Below are positions 41,424 to 49,956 of a stretch of DNA of 64,000 nucleotides, one piece after another. The translations under genes were made by a program, and so were the position numbers. The stretch covers positions 1 to 64,000 of the forward strand of contig DASUTB010000023.1 in NCBI GenBank assembly GCA_036374835.1, given 5' to 3'. Position 1 is the stretch's first letter. Each line of letters starts with the position of its first letter. This stretch comes from DASUTB01 sp036374835 (GTDB lineage Bacteria > Actinomycetota > Actinomycetes > Jiangellales > Jiangellaceae). Under the pieces are notes generated by a model. That model was not told the origin of the DNA, searched no databases, and saw only the letters and a list, made by a program, of their open reading frames with translations.

Positions 41424-44400
41424 TCACGCCGGTTCGCGCTCCCGGATGCGCTGGCTGATCAGAGTGGTGACACCGTCCCGCATGGACGCCCCGTACAGCG
41501 CATCGGTGATCTCCATCGTCCGCTTCTGGTGGGTCACGATGATCAGCTGGCTGTCCTCGCGCAACTCCTCGTAGATCTCGAGGAGCCGGCCGAGGTTGAC
41601 GTCGTCCAGCGCGGCCTCGACCTCGTCCAATACGTAGAACGGACTCGGCCTCGCCTTGAACAGCGCGATGAGGAACGCGACGGCGACCAGCGAGCGTTCT
41701 CCGCCGGACAGCAGCGACAGCCGCTTGATCTTCTTGCCCGGTGGGCGGGCCTCGACGTCGATACCCGTCGCCAACATGTCGTCCGGTTCGGTCAGCACCA
41801 GCCTGCCCTCGCCGCCGGGGAACAGCCGGGCGAACACGTCCGAGAACTCCCGCGCGGTGTCCTCGTAAGCGGCCGCGAAGACCTGCTCCACCCGCTCGTC
41901 GACCTCTTTGACGATGTCGAGCAGATCACGCCGGGTCTTCTTCAGGTCCTCGAGCTGGTCGACCAAGAAGCGGTGCCGTTCCTCCAGGGCCGCGTACTCT
42001 TCGAGTGCAAGGGGGTTGACCTTCCCGAGCTGCGCCATGGCCCGCTCAGCGGCGCGAGCCCGTTTGACCTGTTCCTCGCGGACGAACGGGATGGGTTCAC
42101 GAGGCTCGCCGTCGTCGCCGGGCGGCACCGGGATCGGCTGGTCCGGGCCGTACTCGTCCACGAGCGTGTCCGGCTCGACGCTCAGCTCCTCGAGCGCCTT
42201 GGCCTCGATCGCCTCCACGCGCATCCGCTGCTCGGCACGGGCGAGCTCGTCCTGATGGACGGTCGACTTCAGCTCGTCCAACCGGGCGGTGAGCTGGTTC
42301 ACCTGCTCGACGGCCTCGCTGTGCCGGCGTTCCAGTCTCGAGCGGACCTCCTCGGCGGCGTCGCGGTCGGCGGCGGCCTGGCTCAGCGACCGTTCGAGCC
42401 GGTCGAGCACGATCGACGCGCCCATCGCCACCGCACCGGCGACCCGCGCGAGCCGCGCCCGACGTTCAGCCGCCGCTTTGGCGCGCTCGCGGGTCTCGCG
42501 CTCCGCGCGGGCCGCGCGTTCGAGACCCTCGGCCCGTCCGGAAAGCGCCCGAGCGCGTTCTTCGGCGGTGCGTAGCGCCAGCCTGGCCTCGGTCTCGGCC
42601 TGCCGGGCGGCACGGGCCAGTTCGGCAAGCCGGTCGCGTTCGGCTGTGGACGGCTCGGCGTCGTCCTCCGACCCGGCCTCCGCGGTGGCCAGTCGCTGCT
42701 CGGTTTCGGCCAGTGCCGCCAGGTCCCGGTCGCGCGCTGCGGCGGCCTCCCCGGCCGATGCGCTGAGCCGCTGCGCTTCGGCCACTCCGGATTTCGCGGC
42801 CTGACGGAGCGCGGCGAGCTTCTCTGCCGTCGCCGACATCTGCGTGTCCGCTTCGTGCTGCCGCGCACGTGCGCCGGCCACCTCGGCGGCCGCGTGATCC
42901 CGGCGCTCGGTCGCGGACCCGAGTGTGCCGCTGAGTTCTTCGACCCGGTGCTCGGCCTGGGCGAGCCGATCCGCCGCCTCGTCCACGGCCGCCTGCACCT
43001 CGAGCAGACTCGGAGCTCCGGCCGAGCCGCCGCGCGCCATGTAGGAGCCGAGCACGTCGCCGTCCCGCGTCACCGCGACGACGTCGGGCAGCTCGTCCAC
43101 CACCGCACGCGCGGCCGCCAGATCGTCTACCGCGACGTAGCCGCGCAGCAAAGTATGCAGCGAGCCGGTCAGCTCGGCCGGCGCGGTGATCAGGTCGGCG
43201 ACGTAGCGCAGTCCGCCGGGGAGTCTCGGCCAGGACGAGGATCGCTCGGCGGTGCCGCCACCGACGATCAGGCCCGCGCTGCCGAGGTCGTCGTCGCGCA
43301 GCAGGCGCAGCGCGGCGACGGCGCTGTCAACGCTGTCGACGCCTACCGCATCCGCGGCCGATCCGAGCGCCGCAGCCACCGCGCCTTCCCAACCGGGCTC
43401 GATCGCCAGCAGTGCGGCCACCGAGCCGAGGATCCCGGAGATCTGGTCGGTCGCCGCCAGCAACGCCCCCGAGCCGTCCCGGCGGCCGAGCCCCATCTCC
43501 AGCGCCTCCTTGCGCGCCGCAAGCGCGGAGCGGTCTCGCTCGGCGAGGTTCAGTTCGTTCTGGGTTGCGGTAAGAACAGCCTCGGCATCATCGAGCCTTG
43601 CCTGGCACCGCTCGAGCTCGGCACTGTGTCCCTGCTCGTCCGCCGACAACGCCGCAACGGTGGACTCCAGCGCGGTGAACTCACGCTGCGCTTGTTCCGA
43701 ACGCTGGTTCGCGTCCTCACTTGCCTGCTCGAGCCGAGCCACCTCGGCAGCGGCCGCCGCTGCTTTGGTCCGCAAACCCGCTACCTCGCCGGCGAGCCGG
43801 GCGAGGCCGGCGCGCCGGTCTGCCACCGCCCGGTTCAGCTCGGCCAGCCGGCTCTCCTCGGCCGCCTCGGCCGTTTCGCTCTCGCGACGCCGGGCCACCG
43901 CCGCATCGAGTTCGTCGCGCGCCCGGTCGATCTGCTCGAAGAGCTCCTCCTCCTGGGCGCGTACCGCGGCCGCCTCGCGGTCGAGCTGATCAGGGTCGCG
44001 GCCGGACCGATCATCCGGCGGCTCCTCGGCGAAGTGGCGCTGCCGTTCGGCCGCGAGCGTCGCGGTGCCGCGCAGCCGCTCCCGCAACCCGGCCAGCCGG
44101 TACCAGGCTTCCTGTGCCTGCGCCAGCCGTGGGCCCACGTCGCGTAGCTCGGACTCGAGTCGGGCCTGTGTCGCGCGCGCCTCGTCCACGCTGGCCGACA
44201 GGGCGGCCTCTTTCTCGCGCAGGGCGGACTCACTGGCGAGTTCCTGTGACAGCGTGGCCCGTGCCTGGGCGAGATCGTCGGCTAGCAGGCGCAGCCGTGC
44301 GTCGCGAAGGTCGGCTTGAATCGTTGCCGCCTTGCGGGCGATCTCGGCCTGCTTACCGAGCGGCCCGAGCTGGCGGCGCAACTCCGTGGTGAGGTCCTGC

Positions 44401-44972
44401 ACGCGCGTCAGGTTGGCCTGCATCGCCTCCAGCTTGCGCAGCGCCTTCTCCTTGCGCTTGCGGTGCTTGAGGACGCCGGCCGCCTCCTCGATGAAGCCGC
44501 GGCGTTCCTCGATGGTGGCGGACAGGATGCCGTCGAGCTGGCCCTGGCCGACGATGACGTGCATCTCCCGGCCGATGCCTGAATCGCTGAGCAGTTCCTG
44601 AACATCCAGCAGCCGGCACGACTCGCCGTTGATCGCATATTCCGAACCACCGCTGCGGAACATCGTGCGCGAGATCGTGACCTCGGCGTAGTCGATCGGC
44701 AGCGCGCCATCGGTGTTGTCGATCGTCAGGATCACTTCGGCACGCCCGAGCGGCTGCCGACCCGACGTGCCGGCGAAGATGACGTCCTCCATCTTGCCGC
44801 CGCGCAGGCTCTTCGCGCCCTGTTCCCCCATCACCCAGGCCAGAGCATCCACGACGTTCGATTTGCCCGATCCGTTCGGACCGACCACACACGTGATGCC
44901 TGGTTCGAAGTGCAGGGTGGTCGACGATGCGAAGGACTTGAAGCCCCGCAGCGTCAAACTCTTCAGATGCAA
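41424..44972 (-). CDS. smc: Chromosome segregation protein SMC
   Basis: This 1182-aa ATPase forms the condensin core. The Walker A GPNGSGKS is at residues 31-38. Long coiled coils flank a hinge at about residues 510-640. The C-terminal head has LSGGERSLVAVAFL and VLDEVEAALDDVN. The start is a TTG at 44972, giving LHLKSLTLRGFKSFA, which matches the MHLKSL start of homologs; an extension to 45017 is unlikely. It is separated by 148 bp from the small coiled-coil gene upstream. Confidence 0.97.
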   Translation of the reverse strand: MHLKSLTLRGFKSFASSTTLHFEPGITCVVGPNGSGKSNVVDALAWVMGEQGAKSLRGGKMEDVIFAGTSGRQPLGRAEVILTIDNTDGALPIDYAEVTISRTMFRSGGSEYAINGESCRLLDVQELLSDSGIGREMHVIVGQGQLDGILSATIEERRGFIEEAAGVLKHRKRKEKALRKLEAMQANLTRVQDLTTELRRQLGPLGKQAEIARKAATIQADLRDARLRLLADDLAQARATLSQELASESALREKEAALSASVDEARATQARLESELRDVGPRLAQAQEAWYRLAGLRERLRGTATLAAERQRHFAEEPPDDRSGRDPDQLDREAAAVRAQEEELFEQIDRARDELDAAVARRRESETAEAAEESRLAELNRAVADRRAGLARLAGEVAGLRTKAAAAAAEVARLEQASEDANQRSEQAQREFTALESTVAALSADEQGHSAELERCQARLDDAEAVLTATQNELNLAERDRSALAARKEALEMGLGRRDGSGALLAATDQISGILGSVAALLAIEPGWEGAVAAALGSAADAVGVDSVDSAVAALRLLRDDDLGSAGLIVGGGTAERSSSWPRLPGGLRYVADLITAPAELTGSLHTLLRGYVAVDDLAAARAVVDELPDVVAVTRDGDVLGSYMARGGSAGAPSLLEVQAAVDEAADRLAQAEHRVEELSGTLGSATERRDHAAAEVAGARARQHEADTQMSATAEKLAALRQAAKSGVAEAQRLSASAGEAAAARDRDLAALAETEQRLATAEAGSEDDAEPSTAERDRLAELARAARQAETEARLALRTAEERARALSGRAEGLERAARAERETRERAKAAAERRARLARVAGAVAMGASIVLDRLERSLSQAAADRDAAEEVRSRLERRHSEAVEQVNQLTARLDELKSTVHQDELARAEQRMRVEAIEAKALEELSVEPDTLVDEYGPDQPIPVPPGDDGEPREPIPFVREEQVKRARAAERAMAQLGKVNPLALEEYAALEERHRFLVDQLEDLKKTRRDLLDIVKEVDERVEQVFAAAYEDTAREFSDVFARLFPGGEGRLVLTEPDDMLATGIDVEARPPGKKIKRLSLLSGGERSLVAVAFLIALFKARPSPFYVLDEVEAALDDVNLGRLLEIYEELREDSQLIIVTHQKRTMEITDALYGASMRDGVTTLISQRIREREPA

Positions 44973-45120
44973 GGCGATTATCTTTCGTTGACGGCTGTGG
45001 GGAAGCTGCCACGGCACAGTCTAGCGGCCGGCAAGCCGCGGGCAGCGCACGTGCGGCGTGCGGACACGCCGGAGTGTCGTGCTTCCAGCCCTTGAGCCGG
45101 ATAATCACATGGGCAAAACG

Positions 45121-45315
45121 TCAGGCCAGGGCGGGCTCGCCGACCTCGCTCATAAGTACCGGCTCAGCGTTGATCGTCTCAGTAAGTGAGTCGTTCTCAG
45201 CCTGGAGCCGAAGTACCTCAGCTTCGAGATCGTTCACCCTCCGACGCAGCCGCCTTACCTCGGAAACGAGCCGGGGATCTGGACCACCGACATGCCCGAG
45301 GAGCGCCTTCGCCAT
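45121..45315 (-). CDS. Small conserved coiled-coil protein
   Basis: This 64-aa protein begins MAKALLGHVGGPDPRLVSE and continues as a leucine-zipper-like helix (RRLRRRVNDLEAEVLRLQAE). I recall very similar small proteins in Nocardioides- and Jiangella-type genomes; none has a known role. It is likely a dimeric coiled coil. It lies between mutM and smc, 103 bp before the window position of the smc start region, and has an AGGA upstream of its ATG. The 245 bp before it (45316-45560) shows no further gene. Confidence 0.75.
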   Translation of the reverse strand: MAKALLGHVGGPDPRLVSEVRRLRRRVNDLEAEVLRLQAENDSLTETINAEPVLMSEVGEPALA

Positions 45316-45560
45316 CTCAGGATTCCTCCATGGAATAGATTTGCAAGACCTGCCCTCCGGGCACACCGGCGGGGCGGGACCGCATCTACTAGCGTCGCAC
45401 CGACAGGCCTGACGGTCAAGAGCCACCTCGCCACGGCCTCGTGCACGCTAATGCGCACCCATGCCTGTTGGCACGGCTTTATGGTACATCGGATCGGCCA
45501 GACTGTCGCGCGGGACCCGCCGCACATCTGTGATTCGATCACGTTCGGCAAGCGTGGCGT

Positions 45561-46433
45561 TCACACGTGCGGACGGCGTGGCCGCGGCTGGCAACGCGGG
45601 CAGGTGTACGACGACCGGTTCATGAACGGGTCGCGACGGATCGCCGACCCGCACCGCCGGCACGGCTCGCCCGCCCGGCCGTACACCGCGAGACTTCGCT
45701 CGAAGTATCCGCTCGAACCGTTGACGTCCACGTAAAGCGCGTCGAAGGACGTCCCTCCCACGGCCAGGGCGGCGCCCATCACCTCGCGCAAGCCGGCCAG
45801 CAGCGTCGCCACCACCGGCCGGGTCAGCGTCCTGGTCGGCCGTGCCCAGTGCAGCTTGGCGTACCACAACGCCTCGTCAGCATAGATGTTGCCAACGCCG
45901 GAGATGAGTGACTGATCCAGTATCGCCCGCTTGATCGCGGTCTGTCGCGCCCGCAGTGCAGCGGTGAATGCCACATCGTCGAAGGCCGGATCAAGCGGAT
46001 CCAGGGCAATATGGTCGATGTGCTCCGGCAGGCCCGCGGCATCGAGATCAGATACCGCCAGCGAGCCGAACGTACGCTGATCGACGAACCGCAGCTCCGG
46101 ACCGCCATCAGTGAAGGTGAAGCGGACGTGCAGGTGGGTCTCGTCCGGTACGTCCGGAGACTGCACGAGCAGCTGGCCGCTCATGCCGAGATGTACGACG
46201 AGCGCGACGTGACGGTGTCCGTCCGCCGAAAGCAGGGGCAACCACAGGTACTTGCCGCGCCGGCACGCCCGCACAACTGTGGCGCCGGTCAGCTGGCCCT
46301 CGAAGTCGGCCGCTCCCTGCGCGTGACGACGTACCGACCTCGGGTGATCGACGTGAACCTTATCGATCGTGCGACCGACGATGTGGTCATCGAGTCCGCG
46401 GCGGACGACCTCGACTTCAGGCAGTTCGGGCAC
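45561..46433 (-). CDS. mutM: Formamidopyrimidine-DNA glycosylase
   Basis: This 290-aa bifunctional glycosylase/AP lyase removes 8-oxoguanine. It has the catalytic MPELPEVE start (P2, E3), the GKYLWLPL lysine region, DQSLISGVGNIYADEAL, and a C-terminal zinc finger with CRRC and CPRC pairs. The GTG start is used. It follows rnc after nine bases, an order common in actinomycetes. Confidence 0.97.
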   Translation of the reverse strand: MPELPEVEVVRRGLDDHIVGRTIDKVHVDHPRSVRRHAQGAADFEGQLTGATVVRACRRGKYLWLPLLSADGHRHVALVVHLGMSGQLLVQSPDVPDETHLHVRFTFTDGGPELRFVDQRTFGSLAVSDLDAAGLPEHIDHIALDPLDPAFDDVAFTAALRARQTAIKRAILDQSLISGVGNIYADEALWYAKLHWARPTRTLTRPVVATLLAGLREVMGAALAVGGTSFDALYVDVNGSSGYFERSLAVYGRAGEPCRRCGSAIRRDPFMNRSSYTCPRCQPRPRRPHV

Positions 46434-46442
46434 GCCTGGGTC

Positions 46443-47207
46443 CTAGTCACCGTAGTTGGCGGTGCGACCCGCTCCTGCTGGATCGCCGTCCGGCATTGTT
46501 TCCTCGTCGACCAGCTCGCGCAGCGTCCGCCACGCCGACTCGGCCGCTTCGGCCTCAGCCTGCTTCTTGCTCCGGCCCCGCCCGGTGCCGCGGACAGCAC
46601 CGCCGACGATCGCATGGGCAGTGAACAGCTTTGCGTGATCCGGGCCAGTCTCGGACACCTCGTATTCCGGCACGCCGAGCGAGTGTTCGGCCGTCAACTC
46701 CTGCAGTGACGTCTTCCAGTCGAGGCCGGCTCCCAGTTCGGCCGAATCGGCGATCAGCCGATCCATGAGGTGGAGCACGAAATCGGTGGCGGTGTCGAAA
46801 CCGTGCTCGTAGTAGACCGCGCCGATGATAGCTTCAACCGTGTCGGCGAGAATCGAGGACTTGTCCCGTCCCCCGGTGCTCTCCTCACCGCGCCCGAGCC
46901 GGATGAACTCACCGAGCTTGAGCTCACGAGCGACGTCGGCGAGCGCGCGCATATTGACCACGGCCGCACGAAGCTTTGCCAGCTGTCCCTCGGACAACTC
47001 CGGATGCTGCCGGAAGAGCGTCTCGGTGACGACCAATCCGAGGACTGAGTCACCGAGGAACTCGAGCCGTTCGTTGGTCGGAAGGCCGCCTTGCTCGTAC
47101 GCGTAGGAGCGATGCGTCAGCGCTCGCTCCAGAAGTTCACCGTTCAGCTCAACGCCGAGCCGGTCGGACAGCTCCGAGGGCTCTGCTGCGCCGGATGCAC
47201 GACTCAC
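46443..47207 (-). CDS. rnc: Ribonuclease III
   Basis: This 254-aa enzyme cleaves double-stranded RNA, including the rRNA precursor. The signature NERLEFLGDSVLGLVVTE and the downstream DTVEAIIGAVY give the metal site. The dsRNA-binding domain occupies the last 80 residues (DWKTSLQELTAE, GRGRSKKQAEAEAA). The start is GTG. It lies in the run DUF177-rpmF-rnc-mutM. Confidence 0.97.
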   Translation of the reverse strand: MSRASGAAEPSELSDRLGVELNGELLERALTHRSYAYEQGGLPTNERLEFLGDSVLGLVVTETLFRQHPELSEGQLAKLRAAVVNMRALADVARELKLGEFIRLGRGEESTGGRDKSSILADTVEAIIGAVYYEHGFDTATDFVLHLMDRLIADSAELGAGLDWKTSLQELTAEHSLGVPEYEVSETGPDHAKLFTAHAIVGGAVRGTGRGRSKKQAEAEAAESAWRTLRELVDEETMPDGDPAGAGRTANYGD

Positions 47208-47228
47208 GCGCGGCGACCTGCCGACGAC

Positions 47229-47432
47229 CTAGACGTCACCGACGCGCCGGCCGTTGTACTCGCGGTACAGCGGCGTGCCTTGCGAATCCTCGACGACGTG
47301 GGCACGATGTGGCACGACCCAGATGGTCTTGCCACGCTCGGTGCGCTTCTGGATCTGCGGCAGCTTCGCCTTCCATTGCGACCTGCGATGCCTGGTGTTG
47401 CTCCGGGACATCTTGCGCTTCGGGACGGCCAC
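47229..47432 (-). CDS. rpmF: 50S ribosomal protein L32
   Basis: This 67-aa protein matches bL32 (VAVPKRKMSRSNTRHRRSQW). The zinc-binding Cys pairs found in some homologs are absent. The GTG at 47432 has GGAGAG six bases upstream and follows the DUF177 stop by two bases, so the pair is co-translated. Confidence 0.96.
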   Translation of the reverse strand: MAVPKRKMSRSNTRHRRSQWKAKLPQIQKRTERGKTIWVVPHRAHVVEDSQGTPLYREYNGRRVGDV

Positions 47433-47434
47433 GG

Positions 47435-48040
47435 CTAACTCTCCTCCGTCGGGCCGGCCCTCAAAGAGCCGGACTCGAACTTGTCGGTCTCGGTGCGCAG
47501 CTCGGCCAGAGCCGCCCACCGCGGGTCGATCATTTCGTGCTTGTGATCCGGATCGTCTGCCAGCCGCGCCCCGCATTCGGAACACAGGCCCGGGCAGTCG
47601 TCCCGGCACAACGGAACCTGCGGCAACGCGAGCACAATCTCGTCGCGCAGCACCGGTTCGAGATCGATCATATCGTCGATCACCACGCGCACCGCGTCCC
47701 CCGAATCCTCCTCGTCTTCGGGGACTCGGTCCGGGTAGAAGTACAGCTCCTGGAACTCGACCGCGACGGTGTCGTCGATCGGGTCAAGGCAGCGTGCACA
47801 TTCGCCGGTCAGCGGCGCCCGCGCCGTACCTGACACGAGCACACCCTCCATGACCGCTTCGAACCGGAGATCCAGTTCGATCTCGGCCGCTTCGGGTACA
47901 CCGACCACACCCGCGATGCCAAGCTGCGGCGGCGCCGGCTCGGAGCGCTGTTCGCGCTGCATCGCCCCCGGCCGCCGTCCCAACTCATGCGTGTCGAAGA
48001 CGAGCGGATTACGTGGATCTGGGGTTGACAGCGCGACCAA
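47435..48040 (-). CDS. DUF177 (YceD-like) protein
   Basis: This 201-aa acidic protein belongs to the YceD/DUF177 family, linked to 23S rRNA accumulation and always beside rpmF. Typical segments are PLVFDTHELGRRPG, ECARCLDPI and CRDDCPGLCSECGARL, with CxxC pairs that may bind metal. The start is uncertain: TTG at 48040 is the only candidate before LVFDTHELG that gives the full domain. Confidence 0.9.
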   Translation of the reverse strand: MVALSTPDPRNPLVFDTHELGRRPGAMQREQRSEPAPPQLGIAGVVGVPEAAEIELDLRFEAVMEGVLVSGTARAPLTGECARCLDPIDDTVAVEFQELYFYPDRVPEDEEDSGDAVRVVIDDMIDLEPVLRDEIVLALPQVPLCRDDCPGLCSECGARLADDPDHKHEMIDPRWAALAELRTETDKFESGSLRAGPTEES

Positions 48041-48069
48041 CTTCTTGTCCTGCAGGCAGCCTTAGCTGG

Positions 48070-48123
48070 CGACCTCGGGCGAGGTCGACGCCTCAGCCTA
48101 CTAGATGTCGGCCGCCAGCGGCC
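48070..48123 (-). terminator. Two hairpins after the sepIVA-like gene
   Basis: GGCCGC-CA-GCGGCC (48110-48123) lies 19 bp beyond the stop on the minus strand, and CGACCTC-GGGC-GAGGTCG (48070-48087) follows. Together they probably end the sepIVA-like transcript before DUF177. Confidence 0.45.
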
Positions 48124-48141
48124 AATCGAGCCGACCGACCG

Positions 48142-48696
48142 TCATTCGCGGGCCATCGCCGGATCGGTCGACGCAGAATCTCCGTCAGACGACGCCGGGC
48201 CGTCGTAATCGAGTTGCGCAGGCTCCTCGGCGGCCAGGTCGGCGTAAAGCCCGGCGGCTTCGGACAACTGCGAGCGGCCGCGGCGGATCGCGTCCAGAAT
48301 GTTGCTGACCGAGACCTCGAGATGGGCGAGCTTGGCGTCGACGTAGCCGTCGACCTGGCGGCTCATCTGGTCGGCCTGTTCCCGGGCAACTCGAATCATG
48401 TCACCCGCCTCGATGCGGGCCGCCCGTACGACCTCCGCCTCGGAGACGAGCCGCTCCTTCTCCTCCGCAGCAGCGGTGAGCAGCCGCTCGGCGTTAGCCG
48501 CAGCCTCGCTGAACATCTGGTCGCGGCGCTTCAACAACTCCTCGGCCTGTTTGAGGTCGTCCGGCAGGATCGCACGCAGTCGGGCGAGCATGTCGAGCAA
48601 CTCACCACGGTTGATCACAGCTGACGACGACATCGGCAGGGTCCGCGCCGACTCCACTAACGAGACTATTTCATCGAGCGTCTGGTGAGCCTTCAT
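48142..48696 (-). CDS. DivIVA-domain septal protein, SepIVA-like
   Basis: This 184-aa protein is mostly coiled coil and starts MKAHQTLDEIVSLVESART, with INRGELLDMLARLRAILPDD before the coil. It matches the SepIVA/DivIVA-like protein of mycobacteria, which sits in the same place between rnc-DUF177 and coaD and acts in septation. The C-terminal 30 residues are acidic and disordered. Its start region is duplicated twice in tandem upstream (48697-48848), which may affect translation. Confidence 0.85.
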   Translation of the reverse strand: MKAHQTLDEIVSLVESARTLPMSSSAVINRGELLDMLARLRAILPDDLKQAEELLKRRDQMFSEAAANAERLLTAAAEEKERLVSEAEVVRAARIEAGDMIRVAREQADQMSRQVDGYVDAKLAHLEVSVSNILDAIRRGRSQLSEAAGLYADLAAEEPAQLDYDGPASSDGDSASTDPAMARE

Positions 48697-48707
48697 GCTC
48701 TACCCCC

Positions 48708-48764
48708 TCATCCCCCGGACGAGCGCCGGTCACACGCCTCATCCAACGTCTGGTGAACCTTCAT
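48708..48764 (-). other. Upstream reading frame 1 copying the sepIVA-like N-terminus
   Basis: An ATG at 48764 opens 18 codons, MKVHQTLDEACDRRSSGG, then TGA. The first nine codons copy the real gene start. A purine-rich GGGGGATGAGGG precedes it, as for the real start. Translation is not shown. Confidence 0.45.
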
Positions 48765-48774
48765 GCCCTATCCC

Positions 48775-48831
48775 TCATCCCCCGGACGAGCGCCGGTCAC
48801 ACACCTCATCTAACGTCTTGTAAGCCTTCAT
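48775..48831 (-). other. Upstream reading frame 2 copying the sepIVA-like N-terminus
   Basis: An ATG at 48831 opens 18 codons, MKAYKTLDEVCDRRSSGG, then TGA. It starts two bases after the coaD stop, so it could be translated by ribosomes leaving coaD. Confidence 0.45.
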
Positions 48832-48833
48832 GC

Positions 48834-49322
48834 CTACCCCCTCATCCCCCGGGAAAGCCGCTGGCGAAGCCGCGACAGTACCGATTCTGGGACGAGCCCG
48901 GACACGTCGCCGCCGTACATGGCAACCTCCTTGATCAAACTGGAGGACAGGAACGACCAATCCGGATTCGTCGCAACAAAGAGCGTATCTAGCCCAGTGA
49001 GCCGATGGTTCATCTGTGCCATCTGAAGTTCATAATCGAAGTCGGTGACCGCACGCAGACCTTTCACGACCGCCGAGATGTCGCGGGCCTGACAGAAGTC
49101 GACCAACAGACCCTCGGCACTTTCCACCGTGACATTGTCGAGCCCCTTCGTCACGTCGCGCAGCATCTCGAGCCGCTCGTCAATGGTGAACAGGCCCTTC
49201 TTGGACGGGTTGACGAGCAGCCCCACCACCACCTCGTCGAACAGGCGTGACGCCCGCTCGAAGACGTCGAGATGCCCGTTCGTCACCGGGTCGTACGAAC
49301 CCGGACACACACAGCGAGACAC
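48834..49322 (-). CDS. coaD: Phosphopantetheine adenylyltransferase
   Basis: This 162-aa enzyme joins ATP and 4'-phosphopantetheine in coenzyme A synthesis. The nucleotidyltransferase motif GSYDPVTNGH (8-17) and the later FLSSSLIKEV are present. The GTG at 49322 has GGAGG five bases upstream. The last codons (RLSRGMRG) lie in the tandem repeat, so the C-terminus may have been altered by the duplication. Confidence 0.95.
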   Translation of the reverse strand: MSRCVCPGSYDPVTNGHLDVFERASRLFDEVVVGLLVNPSKKGLFTIDERLEMLRDVTKGLDNVTVESAEGLLVDFCQARDISAVVKGLRAVTDFDYELQMAQMNHRLTGLDTLFVATNPDWSFLSSSLIKEVAMYGGDVSGLVPESVLSRLRQRLSRGMRG

Positions 49323-49352
49323 GGTTTCCTCCCTCTCCAACCAGCAGGTGAA

Positions 49353-49443
49353 CGTACCAGAGCATGGTCTCGCCGCACCGGCGTTTGTGCACCCTTCATG
49401 CGTCTGCGCGACCGAACCAAAGCATTGTTTCGCCGTATCGGCG
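49353..49443 (-). repeat. 60-bp-spaced duplication of the rsmD 3' end
   Basis: A 31-bp segment of the end of rsmD (49413-49443, encoding RRYGETMLWF) recurs at 49353-49383 after its stop, identical at 25 of 31 positions. Read on, the copy gives RRCGETMLWY. The spacing is 60 bp. It fills most of the gap to coaD. Confidence 0.65.
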
Positions 49444-49956
49444 CTCCCGAGCGGCGGTGAGCCCGTCCGGCCAGCGCAGCGGCTCAGCGCGGCGGGCCCG
49501 CTCAACGACGACGAGCGCGCCCTCCGCCAACCACCCACCGGTCACCAGCATTGCGAGTAGCTCGGTGACGGCCTCGCTGCCCGTCCCATACGGCGGATCG
49601 GCCAGCACGATGTCGTAGGGCGCAGACGGCTCGCCGGTGAGGACGACCTGCGTGGGTGCGGCACGAACCTCAGCGCCGTCGAGCCCGACCGCTTCGATAT
49701 TGGCCTTGATGGTCTGGACGGCCTTGCGATCGGACTCGACGAGCAACACGTGCGCCGCTCCGCGGGACAACGCCTCGAGCCCGAGCGCTCCGCTCCCGGC
49801 GTACAGGTCCAGGACGCGAAGGCCGGACAGCGCACCGAACTCCGACTCGAGCGACGAGTACAGCGCCTCTCGCACCCGGTCCGCGGTCGGACGAGTCCCC
49901 GCCGGAGGGACGGTCAGCCGCCGCCCGCCCGCGCGTCCGGCGACGATGCGCGTCAT
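49396..49956 (-). CDS. rsmD: 16S rRNA (guanine-N2-)-methyltransferase RsmD
   Basis: This 186-aa enzyme methylates G966 of 16S rRNA. The opening TRIVAGRAGGRRLTVPPAGT, the AdoMet loop VLDLYAGSGALGLEALSRGA and the catalytic DPPY (120-123) are clear. The ATG overlaps the recG stop (ATGA). The order recG-rsmD-coaD is conserved. Confidence 0.95.
   Translation of the reverse strand: MTRIVAGRAGGRRLTVPPAGTRPTADRVREALYSSLESEFGALSGLRVLDLYAGSGALGLEALSRGAAHVLLVESDRKAVQTIKANIEAVGLDGAEVRAAPTQVVLTGEPSAPYDIVLADPPYGTGSEAVTELLAMLVTGGWLAEGALVVVERARRAEPLRWPDGLTAARERRYGETMLWFGRADA

Larger units (their letters stand above)
48697..48848 (-). repeat. 67/68-bp tandem duplications of the sepIVA-like 5' region
   Basis: The ribosome-binding and first nine-codon region of the sepIVA-like gene is repeated, with start codons at 48696, 48764 and 48831. 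Each unit contains CCGGGGGATGAGGG, then ATGAAGG and CACCAGACGTTGGATGAG or a close variant, then GTGTGACCGGCGCTCGT. The last unit merges with the 3' end of coaD, whose final codons are part of it. Confidence 0.85.

Noticed and set aside
45427..45560. A gene between mutM and the small coiled-coil gene
   Set aside because: Short frames there have no start with a ribosome-binding site and no recognisable sequence; it looks like plain intergenic DNA.
48690..48850. CRISPR-like array
   Set aside because: The units are contiguous copies of a gene start with a 67/68-bp period and no spacers, so it is a tandem duplication.
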